Source: Corynebacterium sphenisci DSM 44792 (lineage in GTDB: Bacteria; Actinomycetota; Actinomycetes; Mycobacteriales; Mycobacteriaceae). Taken from it: DNA of 64,000 nucleotides. The translations under genes were made by a program, and so were the position numbers. Under the pieces are notes generated by a model, which saw only the letters and a program-made list of their open reading frames with translations, was not told the DNA's origin and made no database searches. The stretch is from NCBI RefSeq assembly GCF_001941505.1, contig NZ_CP009248.1, forward strand, positions 434,001 through 498,000, read 5' to 3'. This document shows positions 45,274-54,011 of this stretch, in pieces (positions within the stretch are counted from its first letter, which is position 1; the number at the start of each line of letters is the position of its first letter).

Positions 45274-46156
45274 CGTCGGCGGCGCGGGCGTCGTCCTCGG
45301 CGCGCTCCAGGATGGCCTGCAGCTCCTCGGCGGGGCGGTCCACCGGCACCGAGGTGCCGCGGGAGTCGCGGTCCACCGCGGCGAGCACCTCCGGGTCGTG
45401 CCAGAGCCGCACCAGGGTGGCCAGGTCCTCGTTGCCGGCGTTCTCCGGGGTGGTCACGAAGACGTTGATGTACGGCTCCGCGGCCGGATCGGAGGGGTCG
45501 TCCTGGTGGATGGCGCTGTTCGGGTCGATCCCGGCGCGCTCCAGGAAGGTGTTGTTGATCACCGCCGGCTTGCCCTCCCCGTAGGCCAGGGTGGTCTGCG
45601 CGGCGTCGACCGGGGTGACCCGCACCCGGGAGGCGTCCTCGTCGATGTCCAGGGGGGTGGGGTTGGCGTGCTCGCCGTCGAGGGCGAGCAGCCCGGCGGA
45701 GGCGAGCATGTTGATCGCCCGGCCCCGGTTGGTGGAGTCGTTGGGGATCGCCACCTCGGTGCCCTCCGGGATGTCGGCGACGTCGTCGCCGCCCTTCCAG
45801 AACAGCGCCAGCGGCACGATCTCGGTGGCGCCGATCGGCACCAGGTCGTCGTCGGCGCCGACGTTGTACTCCGCCAGGTACTTGATGTGCTGGAAGAGGT
45901 TGACGTCGAGCTGCCCCTCGGACAGGGCGGTGTTCACCGGCGGGTACTCGGCGAATTCGACGATGTCGAGCTCGATGCCGGCGTCGGCGGCCTTGGCCTC
46001 GAACACCGACCACGCCTCCTTCTCCCGGTCGGTGGTGCCGATCCGGATCGGGTCGCCCTCGCCGAGGGCCTCCCGGCCGTCGGCCCCGCAGCCGACGAGG
46101 CCGGCGGCGGTGATGGCCAGGGCCGCGCCCACGGCGCCGATGCGTCGCAGATTCAT
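45266..46156 (-). CDS. metQ: Methionine-binding lipoprotein MetQ
   Basis: 296 residues. Signal peptide with lipobox (ITAAGLVGC), then an NlpA/MetQ substrate-binding fold: VFEAKAADAGIELDIVEFAEY, NTALSEGQLDVNLFQHIKYL, VAIPNDSTNRGRAINML. First gene of metQNI, under a promoter containing a McbR-like box. RBS AAGGACGA before ATG 46156. Confidence 0.95.
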   Translation of the reverse strand: MNLRRIGAVGAALAITAAGLVGCGADGREALGEGDPIRIGTTDREKEAWSVFEAKAADAGIELDIVEFAEYPPVNTALSEGQLDVNLFQHIKYLAEYNVGADDDLVPIGATEIVPLALFWKGGDDVADIPEGTEVAIPNDSTNRGRAINMLASAGLLALDGEHANPTPLDIDEDASRVRVTPVDAAQTTLAYGEGKPAVINNTFLERAGIDPNSAIHQDDPSDPAAEPYINVFVTTPENAGNEDLATLVRLWHDPEVLAAVDRDSRGTSVPVDRPAEELQAILERAEDDARAADDE

Positions 46157-46196
46157 GGTGGTTCGTCCTTCAGGTCGGTGCGCCCGGCGCCGTTAG

Positions 46197-46212
46197 TAGA
46201 CCGAGCTGTCTC
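46197..46212. promoter_or_regulatory. McbR-like operator before metQNI
   Basis: TAGAC (46197-46201), 6-bp spacer, GTCTC (46208-46212): nine of ten positions of the C. glutamicum McbR consensus TAGAC-N6-GTCTA. McbR represses sulfur and methionine genes when S-adenosylhomocysteine is low. Confidence 0.72.
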
Positions 46213-46266
46213 TTTCGGGTTCCCACAGTAGCAGCGCGGCCCGGCCACGCGAAACCGCGACGTTAA

Positions 46267-46282
46267 TCGAACATGCGTTTGC
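46267..46282 (+). promoter_or_regulatory. SOS box (LexA site) upstream of dnaE2
   Basis: TCGAAC-atgc-GTTTGC, ten of twelve positions of TCGAAC-N4-GTTCGA. It lies 20 bp upstream of the dnaE2 -10 element. Confidence 0.75.
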
Positions 46283-46302
46283 CCGGCGGTCCGGGGCGGC
46301 GG

Positions 46303-46308
46303 TAGCCT
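46303..46308 (+). promoter_or_regulatory. Leaderless -10 element for dnaE2
   Basis: TAGCCT ends 7 nt before ATG 46316. Confidence 0.55.
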
Positions 46309-46315
46309 GCCGGGC

Positions 46316-49300
46316 ATGAGCGACGACACCCCCCGCGCCCTGCCCTGGTCGCGGATCGAGCGGATCCTCTCCGGCGCCCCCGCCGGGCGGATCGAGCCCG
46401 GCTGGGGCGTCAACGGGATGCGCGCGCCCGCGCCCGCGCCCGCGCCGGCCCCGGCCCCGCCCCCGGCCGGGGCGGGGCGGGGGCTGCCGGTGGAGCTGCA
46501 CTGCCGCAGCTCCCGGTCCTTCCTGATCGGCGCCTCGGAGCCGGAGCTGCTGGTCGCCGAGGCGGTCCGGCTGGGCCTGACCACCCTGGGCATCGCCGAC
46601 CGGGACGGCCTCTACGGGGTGCCCCGCTTCGCCGAGGCCGCCGCCGAGGCGGGCCTGGCCACCGTGATCGGCGCCGAACTGGGCCTGCCGCATGCCCCGC
46701 TGACCGTGCTCGCCCGCGGCCCGGAGGGCTACCGGCGGCTCAGCCGGGCGCTCACCGCGGCGCATCTGGCGGATCGGGACAAGGACGTGGTGGCCTATCC
46801 GCCGCCGGCGGAGCTGGCCGCCGCCGCCGGCGGGCACTGGCAGGTGCTCGCCGACGCCGCCTGGCTGCCCCGCCTCGGGGAGCTGGTCGACGCCTTCGGC
46901 GCCGAGCACGTCGCCTGCGAGCACCGGCTCACGCTGACCCCCGAGGCCGCGGACGCCGACGCCGCCCTCGCCGCCGCCGCGGACCGGCTGGGGCTGCGCC
47001 GGGTGCTCTGCTCCGCGGCCACCGCCGCCGGCCCCGGCCAGGCGCGGGTGGCCGGGGCGAAGGCGGCGCTGCGCGCCCGGGAGAGCCTCGACGAGCACAT
47101 CGCCCGGCTGCCGCCGGCCGGGGGGAGCTGGCTGCGCTCCCCGGCGGAGCTGGCCGCGGCCGCCGCGCGGCTGCCCGGGGTGGCCGCGGCCACCGCCGAG
47201 GTCGCCGCGGAATGCGCCTTCACCCTCGATCTCATCGCCCCCCGGCTGCCGGCCTGGGCGGATCCGGACGGCCGGGACGAGGCGGAGGTGCTGCGCGAGC
47301 TGACCCTGGCCGGGGCGGCCCGCCGCTACCGGGGCGACCCGGCGGCGCTGGCCCAGATCGACCGGGAGCTGGCGGTGATCGCCGACCTGGGCTTCCCCGG
47401 GTACTTCCTGATCGTGCATGACATCGTCGCCTTCTGCCGCCGGGAGGGCATCCTCGCCCAGGGCCGCGGCTCCGCGGCGAATTCCGCGGTCTGCTTCGCC
47501 CTGGGCATCACCAACGTCGACCCGGTCGCCGCCGGGCTGCTCTTCGAGCGCTTCCTCTCCCCGGAGCGCGACGGGCCCCCGGACATCGACCTGGACATCG
47601 AGTCCGGGCGCCGCGAGGAGGTCATCCAGTACGTCTACCGCCGCTACGGCCGGGACAACGCCGCCCAGGTGGCCAACGTGATCACCTACCGCCGGCGCGG
47701 CGCGCTGCGCGACGCCGCCCGCGCCCTGGGGCATCCGCCGGGCCTGGTGGACGCCTGGGTGCACGGCCGCGCGGAACCGCCCGCGGCGGTCGCCGAGCTC
47801 GCCGAGGGGCTGCGCGGCAGCCCCCGGCACCTGGGCATCCACTCCGGGGGCATGGTGATCTGCGATCGGCCGGTGTCCGATGTGGTGCCGGTGGAGTGGG
47901 CGCGGATGCGGGACCGCTCCGTGGTGCAGTGGGACAAGGACGACTGCGCCGCCGCCGGGCTGGTGAAGTTCGATCTGCTCGGCCTGGGCATGCTCGAGGC
48001 GCTGCACCACTGCATCGACCTGGTCGCCGAGCACCACGGCCGCCGGGTGGATCTGCACGCCATCGACGTCGCCGAACCCGCGGTCTACGACATGCTCTGC
48101 CGGGCCGACGCGATCGGGGTGTTCCAGGTGGAGTCCCGGGCCCAGCTGGCCACCCTGCCCCGGCTGCGCCCGCGGCGCTTCTTCGACCTGGTGGTGCAGG
48201 TGGCGCTGATCCGGCCCGGGCCGATCCAGGGCGGCAGCGTGCACCCCTACCTGCGCCGCCGCAATGGGGAGGAGCCGGTGGCCTACGAGCATCCGGTGCT
48301 GGAGCGCGCCCTGGGCAAGACCCTGGGCATCCCGCTGTTCCAGGAGCAGCTGATGCAGATCGCCGTCGACGCGGCCGGGTTCACCGGAGCCGAGGCCGAT
48401 GCGCTGCGCCGGGCGATGGGCGCCAAGCGCTCCGCGGCGGCGATGGCCGCGCTGCGGGACCGCTTCCACGAGGGGCTGGCCAGCGCCAACGGGATCACGA
48501 GCGCGGCCGCGGACCGGCTCTGGGAGAAGATCGTCGCCTTCGCCGCCTACGGCTTCCCCGAATCCCACGCCCAGTCCTTCGCCTCCCTGGTGTACTTCTC
48601 CGCCTGGTTCAAGCTGCACTACCCGGCGGAGTTCTGCGTGGCGCTGCTGCGCGCCCAGCCGATGGGCTTCTACTCCCCGCAGACCCTGGTCGCCGACGCC
48701 CGCCGGCACGGGGTGGGCTGCGATGGGGTCAGCGTCAACGACTCGGGCGTCGCCCCGGACTGCCCGGGCGGGCGGATCCGGCTCGGCCTGGGCTCGGTGC
48801 GCGGCCTCGGCGAGGCCGCCGCGTGGCGGGTGGTCGCCGCCCGGGAGGACGGCGGCGCCTTCCGCGATGTCGCGGATCTGGCGCGCCGGGCCGATCTCGG
48901 CGTGGCCGCGGTGGAGGCGCTGGCCCGGGCCGGGGCGCTGGACTGCCTGGGCCTGGACCGGCGCCGGGCGCTGTGGGCGGCCGGGGTGGCGGCCACCGAG
49001 CACGCCGGGATGCTGCCCGGGCTCACCGCGGCGGACGCCCCGGCGCTGCCCGGGATGAGCGGTTTCGAGTTGGCTGCCGCGGATCTCGCCGGCACCGGGG
49101 TCACCCCGGGGGAGCATCCGCTGGCCGCGTTGCGCGCCGAGCTGGCCGCCGCCGGGGTGACCCCCGCCGCGGGGCTGCCGGATCTCGCCGACGGGGCCCG
49201 GGTGCTGGTCGCCGGGGCGGTGACCCACCGGCAGCGCCCGGGCACCGCCGGCGGGGTGGTCTTCCTCTGCCTGGAGGACGAGACCGGGCTGGTCAACGTG

Positions 49301-49483
49301 CTGTGCTCCCCGGGGCTGTGGCGGCGCTTCCGCGCGGTGGGCACCGTGGAGCGGGCGCTGGCGGTGCGCGGCCGGGCGCGGAACGCCTCCGGGGCGGTGA
49401 CCGTGGTCGCCGACCGGCTTACCCCGCTGCGCGAGCTCACCGACTCGCCCGTGATCGCCGGGCGCAGCCGGGACTTCCGCTGA
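46316..49483 (+). CDS. dnaE2: Error-prone DNA polymerase DnaE2
   Basis: 1055 residues. C-family polymerase with the catalytic acids in PDIDLDIESGRREEVIQYV, the active-site QGRGSAANSAVCFALGI and fingers motif GVFQVESRAQ; HhH and OB domains at the C-terminus. The PHP domain is degenerate: its first motif reads LHCRSSRSFLIGAS where relatives have HxHS and an Asp. N-terminal AP repeats (about 37-49) form a disordered linker. With ImuA' and ImuB it makes damage-induced mutations in mycobacteria; here it lies 4.5 kb from imuB, with its own SOS box. Confidence 0.95.
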   Translation: MSDDTPRALPWSRIERILSGAPAGRIEPGWGVNGMRAPAPAPAPAPAPPPAGAGRGLPVELHCRSSRSFLIGASEPELLVAEAVRLGLTTLGIADRDGLYGVPRFAEAAAEAGLATVIGAELGLPHAPLTVLARGPEGYRRLSRALTAAHLADRDKDVVAYPPPAELAAAAGGHWQVLADAAWLPRLGELVDAFGAEHVACEHRLTLTPEAADADAALAAAADRLGLRRVLCSAATAAGPGQARVAGAKAALRARESLDEHIARLPPAGGSWLRSPAELAAAAARLPGVAAATAEVAAECAFTLDLIAPRLPAWADPDGRDEAEVLRELTLAGAARRYRGDPAALAQIDRELAVIADLGFPGYFLIVHDIVAFCRREGILAQGRGSAANSAVCFALGITNVDPVAAGLLFERFLSPERDGPPDIDLDIESGRREEVIQYVYRRYGRDNAAQVANVITYRRRGALRDAARALGHPPGLVDAWVHGRAEPPAAVAELAEGLRGSPRHLGIHSGGMVICDRPVSDVVPVEWARMRDRSVVQWDKDDCAAAGLVKFDLLGLGMLEALHHCIDLVAEHHGRRVDLHAIDVAEPAVYDMLCRADAIGVFQVESRAQLATLPRLRPRRFFDLVVQVALIRPGPIQGGSVHPYLRRRNGEEPVAYEHPVLERALGKTLGIPLFQEQLMQIAVDAAGFTGAEADALRRAMGAKRSAAAMAALRDRFHEGLASANGITSAAADRLWEKIVAFAAYGFPESHAQSFASLVYFSAWFKLHYPAEFCVALLRAQPMGFYSPQTLVADARRHGVGCDGVSVNDSGVAPDCPGGRIRLGLGSVRGLGEAAAWRVVAAREDGGAFRDVADLARRADLGVAAVEALARAGALDCLGLDRRRALWAAGVAATEHAGMLPGLTAADAPALPGMSGFELAAADLAGTGVTPGEHPLAALRAELAAAGVTPAAGLPDLADGARVLVAGAVTHRQRPGTAGGVVFLCLEDETGLVNVLCSPGLWRRFRAVGTVERALAVRGRARNASGAVTVVADRLTPLRELTDSPVIAGRSRDFR

Positions 49484-49652
49484 TCAGGCCTCGGCGATGA
49501 GGAGCCGGTAGCCGCGGGCCTCCAGGGCGGCCCGCCACTCCTCGCTGAGCCCGTCGTCGGTGATGATCGTGTCCAGCACGTCCACCCCGCCGACCGAGGA
49601 GAAGGAGCGGCGGCCGAACTTGGTGGAGTCGGCGACGATCACCGCACGGGTG
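49484..49652 (-). pseudogene. 3' fragment of a DeoR-family regulator gene
   Basis: The minus frame encodes AVIVADSTKFGRRSF, then VLDTIITDDGLSEEW and a terminal YRLLIAEA: the last third of the DeoR effector domain. The N-terminal helix-turn-helix and most of the domain are missing. Upstream, the frame runs antisense through a SIS-isomerase fragment. The gene has lost its 5' end by deletion and cannot give a functional regulator. Confidence 0.75.
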
Positions 49653-50015
49653 GCCCGGGAGGCCCGCGCCCGCGGCATCCTGGTCATCGGGCTGACCTCC
49701 CGGAAGTACACCGACGCGGTGGGCTCCCGGGTGCCCGACGGCACCAAGCTGCTCGACCACGCCGACATCCTGCTGGACAACCACGTCGACCCCGGTGACG
49801 CGGTGCTCTCCCGGGAGGGCCTGCCGCAGAGGTTCACCCCCGCCTCCGGGGTGACCTCCACCGCGATCCTGCACTCGCTGTCCGCGGCGATCATCGACGA
49901 GCTCGCCGGCCGGGGCATCGAGCCGCCGGTGTTCCTCGCCGCCAACCTCGACGGCGGCAAGGAGTGGAACGCCCGGCACATGGCGGCCAACGCGGACCGC
50001 ATCTTCTACCTCTGA
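49650..50015 (+). pseudogene. 3' fragment of a SIS-domain sugar isomerase gene
   Basis: About 120 residues match the C-terminal half of SIS-domain sugar-phosphate isomerase-like proteins: ILVIGLTSRKYTDAV, ILLDNHVDPGDAVL, GVTSTAILHSLSAAIIDEL, and NARHMAANADRIFYL at the end. The N-terminal SIS half is missing; the junction with the deoR fragment lies near 49640-49665. An in-frame ATG at 49560 would read through antisense deoR sequence, so expression of a stable product is doubtful. Confidence 0.75.
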
Positions 50016-50076
50016 TCGGGGGACCCCGCCGGCGGCGCCCCGCCGGCCGCGGCGCGCGGCCGGCGGGGCGCGGCGC

Positions 50077-50082
50077 TACCGT
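50077..50082 (+). promoter_or_regulatory. Leaderless -10 element for the CPBP gene
   Basis: TACCGT ends 6 nt before ATG 50089. Confidence 0.42.
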
Positions 50083-50088
50083 GGGGTG

Positions 50089-50781
50089 ATGTTCGCGCCC
50101 CCGGAGCAGCCCACCTTCGCCCGACCCGTGCGCGGCGGCGACGTGGCCGCCGGCCTGGTCGCCTTCCTCGCCGCGGGGGCGGCCATGGTCGGCCTGGGGC
50201 TGCTGCTGGTGCACGCCGGCGCCGGGGCCTGGCTGGTGCCCGCCGGCGGGGCGCTGCAGGTGCTGCTGGTCTGGCTGGCGCTGCGGCTGCGCGGGTTCAC
50301 CGCCGCGGACCTGGGCTTCACCGCCCCGCGCCGGCCCTGGCGGCTGCTCTGGCAGGTGCCCCTGGCCTGGGTGGCGATGATGCTGGTCGCGGCCCCGCTG
50401 GCGCAGGCGCTGCTCGGGCCGCGGCCGCCGGGCCCGGCGGAGGCCGATGCCGAGGCGGTGCGCACGGCGGTGGGCGAGCCCGCGGCGCTGGTCTCGCTGG
50501 TGCTGCTGATGACCCTCGTGATCCCGGCGCTGGAGGAGATCGTGTTCCGCCGGCTGCTCTACGGCTGGCTGGAGCGGCGGTGGGGGGTGGGGGTCGCGGT
50601 GGCCGCCTCCGCGGCGGTCTTCGGCGCGGCCCATGTGCTGCCGGAGGCGGTGCTCATCATCGGCGCGCTCGGCGTGGCCACCGCGGTGCTCGCCCGGGTG
50701 CAGCGCTCGCTGTGGGCCCCGTTGGCGCTGCACATGTTCAACAACACCATCGTGGTGGCGGCGATCCTGGCCCTCGGCTGA
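50089..50781 (+). CDS. CPBP-family intramembrane metalloprotease
   Basis: 230 residues with about seven hydrophobic helices and the three active-site motifs: EEIVFRRLLYGWLE (Glu-Glu and Arg), FGAAH, and HMFNN. The family includes CAAX-type proteases and bacteriocin-immunity proteins; the substrate is not predictable. ATG 50089 is preferred over GTG 50086 by -10 spacing. Confidence 0.88.
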   Translation: MFAPPEQPTFARPVRGGDVAAGLVAFLAAGAAMVGLGLLLVHAGAGAWLVPAGGALQVLLVWLALRLRGFTAADLGFTAPRRPWRLLWQVPLAWVAMMLVAAPLAQALLGPRPPGPAEADAEAVRTAVGEPAALVSLVLLMTLVIPALEEIVFRRLLYGWLERRWGVGVAVAASAAVFGAAHVLPEAVLIIGALGVATAVLARVQRSLWAPLALHMFNNTIVVAAILALG

Positions 50782-50830
50782 GCCGGAAGCGGCGCGTTTT
50801 CCCCGGTTGTCGGCGGGGTGCGGATCCGGT

Positions 50831-50860
50831 TTTACGTGGCGACCAACATTGCGCTAGGGT
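50831..50860 (+). promoter_or_regulatory. Promoter of the metal ABC importer operon
   Basis: -35 TTTACG (50831-50836), 18-bp spacer, -10 TAGGGT (50855-50860), in an AT-richer patch. The -10 sits in the spacer of the dyad at 50847-50867. Confidence 0.55.
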
Positions 50861-50867
50861 CGCAATG
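50847..50867. promoter_or_regulatory. Operator dyad of the metal importer operon
   Basis: CATTGCG (50847-50853) and CGCAATG (50861-50867) form a perfect inverted repeat with 7-bp spacing over the -10 element. A metal-responsive repressor such as MntR/DtxR-type or Zur is the natural candidate; the sequence does not decide which. Confidence 0.55.
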
Positions 50868-50923
50868 AAAAAAGATTTCGGTAAGGCACAATGAATGCGT
50901 GAATGCGCAGGTAAGGGGATTTT

Positions 50924-52105
50924 GTGAAGAACACCCGAACGGCTGCCTTCGCGGCCACGGCCGCGCTCGCCCTGGCGCTGGGCGCCTGCTCCGGCGATGA
51001 CGGCGCCGCCGCCGGACCCGCCGGCGATGATGCGGTGACCGTGGTCGCGACCACCACGCAGATCTGCGACTACGTCACCCAGATCGCGGTCGACGAGTCC
51101 GCCGACGCCGAGCTCGCCTTCACCAAGCACGACTCCGAGGGCGACGTGTCCACCGCCGGCGCGGATCCGGCGGATGCGGCCACCTCCCTGGAGCTGACCT
51201 GCCTGCTCGCGCCGAACGCCTCCGCCCACGAGCACGAGATGACCCCGCAGCAGATGCAGGCGCTCTCCGACGCGGACCTGTTCCTGGTCTCCGGGGTGGA
51301 CCTGGAGAACTTCCTCGACTCCGCGGTGGAGTCCTCCGGTTTCAGCGGGATCATGGGCGTGACCTCCGGGGTGCTGTCCTCGGTGGAGGTCGATGACCCG
51401 GAGAAGCAGGAGTCCATCGAGGCGGAGCTGCCCTACGAGGTCTACCGCGGCGACGAGAAGGTCGACGTGGAGCCGTGGCCCTTCCCGCCGCCGAACCCGG
51501 GCGAGGCCCCGGAGTTCCGCTTCGACCCGCATGTGTGGACCTCCCCGGCCTTCGCCAAGGTGCAGGTGCACAACATCGGCGAGGCGCTGAAGAAGATCGC
51601 CCCGGACAACGCGGAGCTCTTCGACCGGCACGTGGACCGCTACGAGGACGAGCTCGACGATCTGGACGCCTGGGCGAAGGAGACCCTGGAGTCGGTGCCG
51701 GAGGGGAACCGGGTGCTGTTCACCTCCCATGACGCCTTCGGCTACTTCTCCAACCGCTACGACATCGACTTCATCGGCACCGCGCTGTCGGACTTCTCCG
51801 CCCAGCAGGACGCCACCGCCGACCACATCCGGGAGGCGGCCGAGCAGGTCAAGGAGTCCGGGGCGGTGGCGCTGTTCGCCGAGAACTCCAACAACTCCAA
51901 GTCCATCGAGGCCATCGCCCGCGCCGCCGGGGTGAAGGCCATCATCGGCGATGACGCGATGTACGGCGACTCCCTGGGCCCGGAGGGCTCCGAGGGCGAG
52001 ACCTACATCAAGTCGATCATCCACAACGTCAAGGCCCTGGCCAACGCCTGGGGCGGCACCATCGCGGAGCTGCCCGAGTCGATCCGGGACTCCGACGTCG
52101 CCTAG
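50924..52105 (+). CDS. Metal ABC importer substrate-binding lipoprotein
   Basis: 393 residues. Signal peptide with lipobox (ALALGAC), then a cluster-9 metal-binding fold with TTTQICDYVTQIA, a His-bearing loop (NASAHEHEMTPQQM), FDPHVW and a late EIA-like segment. The long insert around residues 65-85 and the acidic stretch before DPHVW are unusual. First of four genes, in the order binding protein, ATPase, two permeases, as in the mntABCD operon of C. diphtheriae. Mn, Zn or Fe is the likely cargo. Start GTG 50924 follows AGGTAAGGGGA. Confidence 0.9.
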   Translation: MKNTRTAAFAATAALALALGACSGDDGAAAGPAGDDAVTVVATTTQICDYVTQIAVDESADAELAFTKHDSEGDVSTAGADPADAATSLELTCLLAPNASAHEHEMTPQQMQALSDADLFLVSGVDLENFLDSAVESSGFSGIMGVTSGVLSSVEVDDPEKQESIEAELPYEVYRGDEKVDVEPWPFPPPNPGEAPEFRFDPHVWTSPAFAKVQVHNIGEALKKIAPDNAELFDRHVDRYEDELDDLDAWAKETLESVPEGNRVLFTSHDAFGYFSNRYDIDFIGTALSDFSAQQDATADHIREAAEQVKESGAVALFAENSNNSKSIEAIARAAGVKAIIGDDAMYGDSLGPEGSEGETYIKSIIHNVKALANAWGGTIAELPESIRDSDVA

Positions 52106-52121
52106 CCGGCACCCGCCGCGG

Positions 52122-52142
52122 GCGGGGGCGCCACGCCCCCGC
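52122..52142 (+). terminator. Hairpin between binding-protein and ATPase genes
   Basis: Perfect 9-bp GC stem (52122-52130 with 52134-52142), loop CCA, just after the binding-protein stop. A second stem, GGCCCCGG (52150-52157) with CCGGGGCC (52175-52182), follows. Likely a partial terminator or message stabiliser that gives more binding protein than transporter. Confidence 0.55.
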
Positions 52143-52270
52143 CGCCCCCGGCCCCGGAGCGCGCCCCGCGCGCCCCGGGGCCGCGGGCGCGTCCGGGGGC
52201 AAACGGAAACGAAAACCGCTTTCACCCCGGGTGCGGGGCCCCACCCACCGAAGGAACACAGGACATCGCG

Positions 52271-53113
52271 ATGTTCTACACACGTCAAGGAAGCGCAGCC
52301 ATCCCCACCACCGACGACACCACCCGCCGCCCCCGCCGGGGCGCCGCCGACGCCGGCCCCGCCCTCGTCTTCGACGACGCCGCCTTCAGCTACGGCGGCC
52401 CGCCCGCCCTCGCCGGGGTCACCGGCACCGTGCAGCGCGGCGAGGCGCTGGCCCTCATCGGCCCCAACGGCTCCGGCAAGACCACCCTGCTGCGCGGGGT
52501 GCTGCGCACCGTCACCGTCACCGGGGAGATGCGGGTGCTCGGCCGGGAGGTCGGCAAGGTGCGCAAGGGCGCCATCGGCTACGTGCCGCAGATCGCCGAT
52601 CTCGACCCCACCTTCCCGATCACGGTGCGCCAGGTGGTGGAGATGGGCCTCATCGCGGAGACCGGGTGGCTGAAGCCCCTCGGCGCCGCCCGGCGCCGCC
52701 GGGTCACCGCCGCCCTGGAGCGGGTGGACATGGCCTCCCGGGCCTCGATGCGCTTCGGGGACCTCTCCGGCGGGCAGAAGCAGCGGGTGCTGGTCGCCCG
52801 CTCCATCGTCGCCGAACCCGAGCTGATCCTCCTCGACGAGCCCTTCAACGGCCTCGACGAGCCCAACCGGATCGCCCTGGTCGGGATCATCCGCTCCCTG
52901 AAGGCCGAGGGCGTGGCGGTGGTGGTGTCCACCCACGACATCGGCCTGGCCAACGAGACCTGCGAGAAGGTGCTGCTGCTGGCCAACCGCCAGATCGGCT
53001 TCGGGCCGCGGGCGGAGGTGCTGGTCCCCGAGCTGGTCGCCGAGGCCTACGGCGGGCGCAGCGCGGACGCGCTCATCGGCACCGGCCTGGAGGAGGAGCC
53101 GCATGCCGGATAG
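52271..53113 (+). CDS. Metal ABC importer ATP-binding protein
   Basis: 280 residues. Walker A GPNGSGKTT, signature LSGGQKQRVLVARSI, Walker B LILLDEPFNGLDE, H-loop VVVSTHDIGLA. The first 30 residues are a disordered extension; a later start is possible. The 165-bp gap upstream holds two hairpins and a short A-rich patch near 52200-52225. It overlaps the first permease by 11 nt. Confidence 0.93.
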   Translation: MFYTRQGSAAIPTTDDTTRRPRRGAADAGPALVFDDAAFSYGGPPALAGVTGTVQRGEALALIGPNGSGKTTLLRGVLRTVTVTGEMRVLGREVGKVRKGAIGYVPQIADLDPTFPITVRQVVEMGLIAETGWLKPLGAARRRRVTAALERVDMASRASMRFGDLSGGQKQRVLVARSIVAEPELILLDEPFNGLDEPNRIALVGIIRSLKAEGVAVVVSTHDIGLANETCEKVLLLANRQIGFGPRAEVLVPELVAEAYGGRSADALIGTGLEEEPHAG

Positions 53114-54011
53114 CGTCGTCGATCCCCTCATGGCGGGCATCGACGGGCTGCGCCTGCTGCTCGCCGACGTACCCGGGCTGCAGACCGTGGCCGGGGCCCC
53201 GTTCCTGTTCCGCCCCTTCGTCATGCTCATGTTCCTCGGCGTGGCCGCCGGCCTGGTCGGGGTGATCGTCAACCTGCGCTGCATGGAGTTCAACGCCGAG
53301 GCGATGGTGCACTCGGTCTTCCCCGGCATCGTCGCCGGCGCCGTCTACGGCGGGATCGAGAAGATCGTGCCCGGGGCGGCGATCGTCGCGGTCATCGTGG
53401 CCGTGGCGCTGACCGCCCTGGGCCGGGCGCATGGCGTCAACGAGGCCGGTACCGCCGTGGTGCTCACCAGCTTCTTCTCCTTCGGCATCGTGCTCAGCCT
53501 GTGGAAGGGCGACATGTCCGGCCAGCTGGAGGCGCTCATGTTCGGCCGCCTGCTGGAGGTCTCCGACCGCCGGCTGGTGGAGTCCATCCTGGTCTGCCTG
53601 GTCGCCCTGGCGGTGATCGCCGCATCCTGGCGGGTGCAGGTCTTCCGGGCCTTCGACCGGGACGGGGCGCAGGCCCTGGGCGTCAACGGCACCCTGGTGG
53701 ACTTCCTCGCCAACGCCGCGATCGCCGCGGTGGTGGTGGCCTCCTCCTCCGCGGTGGGCGTGCTGCTCGTGGTCGGCTACCTGGTGGTGCCGGGCGCCGC
53801 CGGCCGGCTCATCGCCAACCGGATCGGGGTGATGATCCCGATCGCCATCGCGGTGGGCGTCGCCGGCGGCTACCTGGGCATGCTCGCGATGACCGCGGAC
53901 ACCCCGCGGCCGGTGTCCCCGCAGGCCGCGGTGGCGCTGGCCGTGATCGCCGTCTACGTGGTGCTGCTGCCCATCGGGGCCTGGCTGCGCCGGAAGGGGG
54001 CGCCGGCATGA
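53103..54011 (+). CDS. Metal ABC importer permease 1
   Basis: 302 residues, ABC-3 family, about eight helices. The core MEFNAEAMVHSVFPGIVAGA is the typical coupling-loop sequence, and VVGYLVVPGAAG the late helix motif. Overlaps both neighbours, so expression is coupled. Confidence 0.92.
   Translation: MPDSVVDPLMAGIDGLRLLLADVPGLQTVAGAPFLFRPFVMLMFLGVAAGLVGVIVNLRCMEFNAEAMVHSVFPGIVAGAVYGGIEKIVPGAAIVAVIVAVALTALGRAHGVNEAGTAVVLTSFFSFGIVLSLWKGDMSGQLEALMFGRLLEVSDRRLVESILVCLVALAVIAASWRVQVFRAFDRDGAQALGVNGTLVDFLANAAIAAVVVASSSAVGVLLVVGYLVVPGAAGRLIANRIGVMIPIAIAVGVAGGYLGMLAMTADTPRPVSPQAAVALAVIAVYVVLLPIGAWLRRKGAPA

Noticed and set aside
46203..46223. GGAAC-like ECF promoter before metQ (GGAAC at 46223-46219, minus strand)
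   Set aside because: The expected CGTC at 16-17 bp is GGTC, the flank GGGAACAT is absent, and the McbR box explains the region.
46193..49228. 1011-codon minus-strand open frame opposite dnaE2
   Set aside because: Shadow of dnaE2; no start signal, no domain.
49484..50002. 172-codon minus-strand ORF as an intact gene
   Set aside because: Only the C-terminal third resembles DeoR; the rest is antisense to the SIS fragment, so it is a deletion product.
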